Shown: positions 56,900 through 64,000 of the stretch, piece after piece
How positions within the stretch are numbered: position 1 is the stretch's first letter
How the letters are laid out: each line of letters starts with the position of its first letter
Notes under the pieces: model-generated
Told to the model about the DNA's origin: nothing
The model's database searches: none
What the model saw: the letters and a program-made list of their open reading frames with translations, nothing else
Assembly (NCBI GenBank): GCA_029961685.1
Contig: JARWKL010000016.1
Coordinates: forward strand, 17,614,157-17,678,156
DNA from: Aristolochia californica
Lineage: Eukaryota; Streptophyta; Magnoliopsida; Piperales; Aristolochiaceae
Reading direction: 5' to 3'
Length of the DNA: 64,000 nt
Program-made: the position numbers and the translations under genes

Positions 56900-58887
56900 G
56901 GAAGCGAGAAGCAGAGTGGATAGTAGAGTTGACGAGATCAAGAAGGCATATGTACTGTTCATGGCAGCAGTTGAGGAGTTCATGGAAGTCAAGGAGCTAT
57001 CGAGGGGAGGGAACACAGCAGCTACTGCTGCGGCTGTTAACAATCTGAAGCATCGACGGGAGTATTTCATTTATGCTTGTGATCAAGCACAAGATGCAGT
57101 GGAGCATGCTAAGCAAAGGTTGAAGTCTGATCGCGTTGTGGACGTGGGAACCGGGTCTGCTTCCACTAGTCTTGGAGACTTCATTAAAGAGCTTGAGATG
57201 GTTAACGTAGTTGGAATAGAAATACAATTGTTTGCAAGCAGCATCCTAGTTCATCTCGCGGCCGTAATGCTGAAGCCTGGGAAGATGAGGAGTCCCCTGT
57301 TGATGCAGCTGTCTTTGAAGACATGGACGTTGAGGTTGATGCGGGTTTAACAGTCTTTGAAGATGTAGAGATGGAGAATCTTGGTTTTGAAAATGTTTCA
57401 GAAGATGCGTTTTGTTCAACAGCGTTTGTTGATATGGAGAATCCTGATGAGGAGGTTGATACTGGCAAGGCAGATGTGTTCAAAGAAGGAGAAAAAGCTG
57501 GAGATGAGGTTGACACTGGCAAGGCAGAAATGTTCAAAGAAGGAGAAAATGCTGGAGATGAGGTTCATAATGGCAAAACAGAAGTATTCAAAGAAGAAGG
57601 AAATGCAGGAAATGAGGTTGATACTGGAAAGCTAAAAGTGTTCAAAGAAGGAGAAAACGCTGGAGATGAGGATGGCACAGGTAAGGCAGACGTTCTCGAA
57701 GGAAGAAATGCTGGTGATGCGAGAGTCTCCGGAGACGAGGTTGACACTGGTAACGCACGTGTTGAAAGGAGGAAATGCTGGTGATGAGCGAGTCTCTGGA
57801 GAAGAGGTTGATTCTGGTAATGCACAAGTGTTGAAAGGAGGAAATGCTGGTGATGAGCGACTCTCTGGAGAAGAGGTTGATTCTGGACCTCTGGTAATGC
57901 ACAAGTGTTGAAAGGAAGAAATGCTGGTGATGAGCGAGTCTCTGGAGAAGAGGTTGATTCTTGTAAGGCAGAACTTTTCCAAGGAGGAAATACTGCCGAT
58001 GAGAGAGTGTCTGGAGAAGGGGTTCATACAAAGGGGAAAATGCTGATGATGAGAGAGTCTCTAGAGATGGGGTAGATACTGTTCTCCAAGCCGAAAATGA
58101 TGGCGACGAGAGAATATCTGAAGATGGGGTTAATACTGTTATGACAGAAGTTTTCAGAGAAGAAAAAGCTGGTGATGAGAGAGTCTCCGAAGATGAGGTT
58201 GATACTGGTAAGACAGAAATTCTCATAGGAGAAAATGCAGGTGATGAGAAAGTCTGTCGAGATGAGTTGATAGTGGTAAGGCATAAGTGTTCAAAGGAGG
58301 AGAACATACTGGTGATGTGAAGAGATAAGACTCTGAAGATGGGGTTGATACTGGCAAGAACAAAGTTCTTAATAGGAAGAAATTATGGTGCTGATGAGAA
58401 AGTCTCTGGAGAAGAGATTGAAACTGTTAAAGTAGAACTGTTCAAAGAAGGAAAAAATACCGGTGATGAGGTTGATACTGATAAGGCAGAAATGTTCAAA
58501 GAAGGAGAAAATGCTGATGATGAAAGAGTCTCTGGGGATAAGGTTGAGACTGGTAAGGCAGAAATTCCTAAAGGAGGACATGCTGGTGATGAGAAAGTCT
58601 CTGGAGGTGAGATTGATACTGTTAAGGCAGAAGTGTTCAAAGAAGGGGAAAATGTTGGTGATGAGATCGATACTGAAAAGGCAGAAGTGTTCAAAAAGGA
58701 GCAAAATGCTGGTGACGAGCTGGTTGATTCTGGGAAGGGGGCCTCGTCTGAAGATGCAGAGAATCCTGGTGATGTGAAAGTCTCAGAAGAAGAGGTTGAT
58801 GATGGGAAGGATGGAAAATTTTCCGGGGATCATCAGAGTGTTTCTTCAGATGTGAAAGAAGCTGAAAATCCAAGTGATGAACGATGA
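56900..58887 (+). pseudogene. MED32-like paralogue joined to an acidic repeat array, decayed
   Basis: From 56916 the reading MD/VDSRVDEIKKAYVLFMAAVE, GNTAATAAAVNNLKHRREYF, YACDQAQDAVEHAKQRLKSD and VVDVGTGSAS aligns with MED32 at 62425 (QKTAATDAALENFKQRWELF; ACDQAEELLESAKQR; LVDEATGTA). The ATG is lost: GAGTGGATAG stands where MED32 has CAATGGATAG, although the 5' sequence AGGAAGCGAGAAGCA still matches AGGTAGCGAGTAGCA. Near 57230 the frame shifts, and from about 57430 to 58740 an array of some 20 units follows, each 18 residues (GDEVDTGKAEMFKEGENA) or 23-24 residues (with an extra DERVSGE). The array continues through at least four frame changes (near 57760, 57890, 58030 and 58290). A unique acidic tail ends SSDVKEAENPSDER at 58887. 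It is probably not translated as one protein, though it could be transcribed; an unrecognised intron or errors are alternatives. Confidence 0.6.
57430..58740 (+). repeat. coding-type minisatellite, ~20 units of 54-72 bp
   Basis: The unit core is GGAGATGAGGTTGATACTGG followed by (C/T)AAGGCAGAA.TGTTCAAAGA and AGGAGAAAATGCT. Longer units insert GATGAGAGAGTCTCTGGAGA. Both unit lengths are multiples of three, but occasional indels break the frame. Confidence 0.85.
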
Positions 58888-59064
58888 CAGAGTTTTTTAG
58901 ATGAATTAGAAACTTATAATAATCATCTCACAGTGATGGGATGAATTTTGCTTCTTCTCCTTAGGAACACTTCCTGCAATGAATTTATGGACATGGATTT
59001 TTTTTAGCCCATGGGTCTCTTTGTTTACTCATGGGCTTTTATCCTGCTGCCTTCAGAAATAACG
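58888..59064. other. spacer between the MED32-like locus and the MED32 promoter
   Basis: Short region holding the probable 3' end of the decayed locus and the MED32 promoter. Nothing else seen. Confidence 0.4.
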
Positions 59065-59071
59065 TATAAAA
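59065..59071 (+). promoter_or_regulatory. probable TATA box of MED32
   Basis: TATAAAA in AACGTATAAAACCACAGG, about 30 bp before a likely start of transcription near 59095-59100. The tract GCTTTCCTCC..CTTCC downstream looks like a 5' UTR. Confidence 0.45.
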
Positions 59072-59215
59072 CCACAGGCGGTTACTACACAGATTTTCAT
59101 CGAGCTTTCCTCCTGTCAGTCCCAGGACAGACCTCCTGCATGGCGTTGCCTTGGTCATAGACTGCGGTGTTCGTCTGCTTTCCTTCCTTTTTGGGTCTCT
59201 ATCGCCGACATACAG

Positions 59216-61850
59216 GTTTCTCTCGCCCCCTCTCCCTCTCTCCCTTAAATGCAAATGGCTGGGATACATGATCTTCAACCCTCTTTTCTTCGTTTGAACG
59301 CCGGATTCCTTTTTTCAATAAATTTGATTTTTGAACGAAAGAAATTGCATTTCCAATCCATTCCAACAACTCTGTCTCCGTTAGTTATCTCTCCAGGGAT
59401 TATATTGTATGTATGCAATCCTTGTCGTTCTCTGTCTTTAGAAACCTCGCCTTTGGCAGGGATGTTGTCGATGGTGAAAGTTGAGTCATAGTTATGTATA
59501 ATAGTTAATATTACTCTTTTCCTTTTCACTAGTCTATATTAATGGTCAGTTAACAGAAGAATTAAAAATGCTACATTGTTTTGATCTTTTGTTTCGTTTG
59601 TGTTCATATGTGTTTATTATTGGGATATTTGATCAATCTTTTAGTTGGCTCTGCGAATTGTTGATGGGTTCTGCTTTCGGATTTTGGAACGACTTAACTA
59701 TATTTAATTGCCGATCGCGATGATTGGTTTCATGGGTAATGGATTATCCATAGATGATATATGAATGGTGAAGAGTGTTTGCTTTTGCCATCCAAATGGT
59801 TCAATACGCATCAGATTACCTGTGACGAGGTTTTTTTCATGCCATTTCTCATTTCTGACTGTTAATTGAAATTTTATCGGGAAAACACCGAGCAGATCTA
59901 TCTGATATGCTTGGAGCTAAGTTAAACTCTAACTTTTCTAAGGGTTAGGATTTTTAGCCTGCTCGGTCCAGTGTCCGCAGCAAAGTTATTTATAATGATT
60001 CAGGTTCTGTTATAATCCTTTGAAAACTTCCCATCCCACACATTTTTGCCATTATTGATCTTTTTCTGTGGACGGTCTATCTCGTTTACTTGAGAAAATT
60101 AGTCCAGTGAAAGCGCTGAAGGAAAACTACTAGCTGCTTGTTTTTTTCTAATCACTTATCATTTTTTTCTCAAATGTTGTAATTATTTGGTTTGGTTCTC
60201 TATTTAATGTCAGACATTTAGCTGCTGTCTGGGCACTGTTCAATTGCTTGCTTCATGTCATTCGATGAACTTTACAGTCATCATTCAGTAATCACAGTTT
60301 TTTAGAAGTGCAGGCAAACTGCATTGGTTTTGAATAAAAAAGCAAAATACTTTCTTCTTGAGAGGTCTTCCTTTAAAGTTCTGGTAGTGAATGTAACTAT
60401 CTCATTTCATAGGGGTATGATAAAATTTTACATTGCTATAAGAGAAACCTTCACTTGTGAAAATTTATCGTTATTATCTGCTCAACATTAGCAATTCTTT
60501 TGGAATTGTTTACATAACGACAAACTATCGTATTTATTGTACATTGCTGTAAGAGGAACCTTCCCTTTTCAAAATTCTAAGAAAACCTTTTTCTAGTTGG
60601 GCGCATCAAATGCATTTATATTTATAGTCTCTGTTGTTTCAGATGCTGATGCCAGTTGGAATCTTCTGGATTGTGGCATTCAATGAGCGTATTTATCGTG
60701 GTTCTTTCACTTATTATGTTAGTCAATGAAAACAGGATCCAAGAGTATCAATGTGGATTAATCCTTTCATTTTATGGCCACCTTTGGGAGTTTCTGTGGG
60801 AGCTGGGGTTAAGTCTAATTAGTCTGTTTAATCAAATTTCTAAATATAATTAAACTAATTAAGTCTTACAGATATCTTATGCATTGAGGGTGTGCATCTT
60901 TCAGTTTAATCAATATTAAACAAATTAGGTACATTAATATTCTACCCTCAGGAGCTTTTGATACTGTTGCCATTTGGACTCCTTTAGAAAGTAGCCCTAG
61001 TCAACTTCCTTTTACCTTATAAACAGACTTCATGGTTATAAATATCATCTGTGATGCCACCAGGAAGACAGATGTGCAGAGCTCATGGATTTGGTTTTGG
61101 CCAGAAAACCTCATTTGAAACATCAAAGTCTTCTATAATTTGCTTATGACTCATGCTTCAGGTGGTCTATTCAAAAGACCTGGTTAACCACAATCGTTTT
61201 AGTGAAAGGCTAGCTGGAGGTTTATTTAACCATCAGCTTCCCGCAATATGCACTTGGGGTGGTGTTTGAGGCTAAGGTATCCAAACTGACTGGCATAATT
61301 TTGTGAACTAACAATAGCTTTTCTTACATTGAATTTGATTGGTACTGGAGATGTTCTCTTTAGTAGTGTGAGTCGGTACATCGAAGGGGTTAAAATAAAG
61401 GCTAGTTCTATCATCATCTTAGAGGCAAAATATCTGTAGGATTGAAAATACTTGTTATGATGATGTTATTGGTTTCTGGGGCGCATTCAGGAATGCTAGA
61501 GTTTTTTTCTGGCCAGATATTGCGGAAATTATGTAGCTCTAAAGGAGGTGAACAAGACTTAGAGCTGATGAAGTTGTCATTTCCTAATTGAATAAAGGTA
61601 GAAGGTGCAGATTCTGCATGCTCCAAATGAGTTTCATGCAGATGACTGGAGATATGAATGTATTAAGGATAGCAAAAAAAAAAAAAAAAAATTACTCTTA
61701 GAGCTCTTTCATTTTAGCGTGAGAGAGAATAAGAAATTATTAGGCTAAGATGAATGTTATATTAACTGCATCTTGCATGCACTGGGATGCATATACTTGT
61801 GATTGTTATGTTTGTAAGAGGGATAACCGATATTGATCTTACAAGTAGTT

Positions 61851-61886
<36 letters not shown>

Positions 61887-62400
61887 TCTGTTCTTATGTT
61901 CATGATACCAATAAAATGCATGACAATGGCTCCACTCAAGAGCCTCTTTAGTATGGGTCTGCGCTGAATACGTGGCCTGTGCAACCATGAATTGCTTACA
62001 AATGATCTTCACTTCCTAATTTGGATGTGTTTACTCAGTAATCTCTCAAAACCTTAACTATTTGGGCAATTGCCATCTGTTTCTTCGATTTGATTGTGAA
62101 AATGCCTAAGAACTATCTTGAAGACATGAAACTGATGTCTGGAACCCTACCTTTTTGTTTTTGTTTCTTTTCTTTTCTGCAATTCTTTTTCCTTTTGTAT
62201 GCATGTGTATGTGTGTGTCCGTCTGAAATGGTGAAGCTTTATTTAAAGTTGAAAGAATACAACAGGATAGCCTCCCCTAATCAATGGGGATGGAATTCCC
62301 AATTACAGTAGAAGTATTTTTTTCTTTTTCTGCAGTAATTACTAACCATTTTATTTGACAATGAGCCAACAGCAAAAATAAAGTTCATATTTGCAACCAG
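59216..62400 (+). other. probable 5'-UTR intron of MED32
   Basis: Donor-like ACATACAG|GTTTCT at 59215/59216 and acceptor-like TTTGCAACCAG|AGGTAGCG at 62400/62401, 3185 bp. The interior is T-rich with no coding signal. The acceptor choice is supported by the paralogue at 56900, where similarity starts at the same point (AGGAAGCG). An alternative acceptor is TTTTTCTGCAG at 62335. A (TA)n tract (61854-61882) and a poly-A run (61674-61690) lie inside. Confidence 0.45.
61854..61882. repeat. (TA)n microsatellite
   Basis: About fourteen TA units. Confidence 0.9.
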
Positions 62401-62424
62401 AGGTAGCGAGTAGCAAATCTTCCA

Positions 62425-62871
62425 ATGGATAGCACAGTGGACGCATTGAGCAACGCATATCAAGAGTTTGTTAAGGCAGCAACAGGTGTACTTGAAGCCA
62501 AAGAGCAGTCTGGGGGGCAGAAGACAGCAGCCACAGATGCAGCTCTTGAGAACTTCAAACAACGCTGGGAGTTGTTTAGAGTTGCTTGTGACCAAGCGGA
62601 AGAGCTATTGGAATCTGCAAAGCAGCGAATAGGATCAGAATGCCTGGTGGACGAGGCAACTGGGACTGCTACTGCAAAACCGGGACAGTCCAATTCCGTG
62701 CTGCCGCCTATCAGTGCAGTCAGACTGGAGCAGATGAGCAAAGCAGTCCGCTGGCTTGTCATAGAACTTCAACAGGGGAGTGGAACATCCAATGCAACTG
62801 CAAATGCAAATGCAAATGCCCAATCTTCTGCTCCTTTTGATGCCAGATTCTCTGACGATGGAGCACAGTAG
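62425..62871 (+). CDS. MED32: Mediator of RNA polymerase II transcription subunit 32
   Basis: 148 residues, the normal length for this small plant Mediator subunit, which is assigned to the tail module that contacts transcription factors in the nucleus. The whole protein matches the family as I know it: MDSTVDALSNAYQEFVKAAT, then EAKEQSGGQKTAATDAALEN, FKQRWELFRVACDQAEELLE, SAKQRIGSECLVDEATGTAT, PPISAVRLEQMSKAVRWLVI, and the C-terminal end APFDARFSDDGAQ. The middle (residues 40-75) looks alpha-helical. Between residues 125 and 140 there is an Asn/Ala run (NATANANANA) from a short TGCAAATGCAAA repeat in the DNA, variable in this family. The start is fixed by similarity from the first Met. The CDS is uninterrupted; an intron is inferred only in the 5' UTR. 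The decayed paralogue lies 3.5 kb upstream. Confidence 0.95.
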   Translation: MDSTVDALSNAYQEFVKAATGVLEAKEQSGGQKTAATDAALENFKQRWELFRVACDQAEELLESAKQRIGSECLVDEATGTATAKPGQSNSVLPPISAVRLEQMSKAVRWLVIELQQGSGTSNATANANANAQSSAPFDARFSDDGAQ

Positions 62872-63345
62872 CTATTTGATGTCTACCTCCCACCATTTCT
62901 TGTGAATAGTGTGTTGTTGTCTGAAGCTGGTTCTCATCCTTCGTTAGGAAAACAGCCTGGAATCAATCAATGCTGATCTCTGAAAAACTCAAGCCTGACT
63001 ATGAGTTTTTGTTTTTCAAATTTTCCATGACCAGTGATGCAGGTAACATCAAATCATCCTGAACAGTATGTAACTGATCTCTGAAAAAACCAAATCTGAA
63101 TATGTTTCTTTCATGATCACTCCTCAGTGACTCGACTGCAACCGATACTTGTTGTTGGGGATGCAGGCTCCTCCTTAACAGTTAACAGGGGGAGCTGGGT
63201 GTGTTTTGATATTGTTCACTTTTACATTTGTGGACCCATGAGTGTGATACTTTAGAATCATTTTAGACATTATGTTGGAGGTAGAGAATGTAATTGGTCA
63301 AGTGATTAAGATTTTTTAATTATATCTAGCATGCCTCATAATCTG
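62872..63345. other. 3' UTR of MED32 and spacer
   Basis: Moderately GC-balanced sequence without stable frames; probably the 3' UTR up to roughly 63250. A direct repeat CTGATCTCTGAAAAA occurs twice (62970 and 63073). Confidence 0.45.
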
Positions 63346-64000
63346 GTACAAAATGGAGTTACTTGAGAGGAGAAATAATCTACTAGAAATGGTTAGGTCA
63401 ATGATGTCACTTGCAACTTTACCAACTTCATTCTTGGGGGAAGCACTTTTGCATGCCTTCTATATTTTTGAATAAGGTGCCTTCTAAAATAGTTGAAAAG
63501 ACTCGTTATGCACATCGGTTAGGAAAAAAAACCAAGTTTAAACCATTTAAAGATTGGGGGATGTGAGGCTCATATGATAATACTTGAGCCAAAGATAAAT
63601 CGAAACCCAAAACAAAAAGATATTTGTTAGTTGGTTATCCTCAATTTTCCAAGGGTATAAATTGTATGACCCAATCGATAAAGTGATTATTAAAAGTAGA
63701 CATGTCAAATTTATCGAAGATAGATTTTGTTACGATAAGTATTTGGGTGAGAAGTCAAATTTGGAAGAAGTTAAAGTCATCTTCTTGAAAATGAAAGGAC
63801 TATCCTGAGGCACAGAAGAGAGGTACAAGAGAAAGAAAACCTAATAATATTTTCACTTCCTCAAAATTCTATGCATATGCTGGTGAAGTCTATGAGAGGA
63901 TAAAATTAAATAAGTATTTGTTTGATCTTCGTACATATGAGGAAGCGATAAATTATGTGAATGCAGATAAGTGGCAAAAGGCAATGAATGATGAATGCGT
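63346..64000 (+). mobile_element. Ty1/copia pol fragment, truncated by the window end
   Basis: Plus-strand frames read LLERRNNLLEMVRSMMSLAT and LPTSFLGEALLHAFYIFE (integrase core end), then LVGYPQFSKGI.LYDPIDK, IIKSRHVKFIEDRF, and near the edge LRTYEEAINYVNADKWQKAM, the start of the copia reverse transcriptase domain. Stops and frame changes lie between these pieces, so the element is dead. No LTR lies on this side; it begins inside the integrase, so it is 5'-truncated. Confidence 0.85.

Noticed and set aside
57202..58307. Long minus-strand Ser/Thr/Pro-rich frames opposite the acidic repeat array
   Set aside because: Complement of the GAA/GAT-rich repeats; the plus strand carries the MED32-like similarity.
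62460..62762. Minus-strand frame opposite MED32
   Set aside because: Antisense shadow of a well-recognised gene.
1..64000. CRISPR arrays, bacterial operons, phage or viral gene sets
   Set aside because: No regular spacer array, ribosome-binding-site-led gene runs or viral genes; the sequence is plainly plant nuclear DNA.

Overview
The window is nuclear DNA of a flowering plant: genes with GT..AG introns sit in an AT-rich background full of plant-type transposons (CACTA, Mutator-like, hAT, Ty1/copia). The polyol-transporter exons are GC-rich at third positions while their surroundings are very AT-rich, which would fit a non-grass monocot; this lineage guess is weak. REGION 1 (about 2-46 kb) is a tandem array of four closely related polyol/monosaccharide transporter genes (PLT-type, MFS sugar porters), all on the + strand: PLT-a 11248-12923, PLT-b 25290-26985, PLT-c 37515-39216 and PLT-d 42117-43814. 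Each has the same two-exon structure, with a 145-bp first exon and an intron of 124-131 bp. PLT-a, -b and -c are open; PLT-d has one deleted G that breaks the frame. The repeat unit is larger than the gene. Each unit carries, upstream and on the minus strand, the same decayed CACTA (En/Spm) transposase fragments (DUF4218- and DUF4216-like), and two units are also preceded by a copy of an unclassified LTR-like block. The transposon was therefore in the ancestral promoter region before the array formed. After duplication, single units were hit by further insertions, and sister units preserve the empty sites: a 1.12-kb MULE about 100 bp upstream of the PLT-a TATA box, a 1.55-kb MULE upstream of PLT-c with a perfect 9-bp target duplication, a 0.3-kb foldback-containing insert 3' of PLT-b, and hAT elements 3' of PLT-a and PLT-d. 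REGION 2 (44-53 kb) is transposon-rich. It holds an hAT-like element carrying a fragment of a riboflavin-biosynthesis gene (RIBA3-like) whose first captured exon is triplicated with an exact 193-bp period, an inverted CACTA remnant, a copia LTR with its primer-binding site, and a complete 2.23-kb hAT element with TIRs and a perfect 8-bp target duplication. REGION 3 (53-63.3 kb) holds a Mediator subunit gene pair: MED32 (CDS 62425-62871, probably with a 3.2-kb intron in the 5' UTR), preceded by a decayed MED32-like paralogue (56900-58887) that has lost its ATG and is joined to a long acidic repeat array broken by several frameshifts. The window ends in a degenerate Ty1/copia pol fragment. The confidently functional genes are three polyol/H+ symporters (plasma-membrane uptake of sugar alcohols and related sugars) and MED32 (nuclear transcription co-activator). 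Most of the rest is mobile or decayed DNA. No tRNA, rRNA or CRISPR feature was seen.
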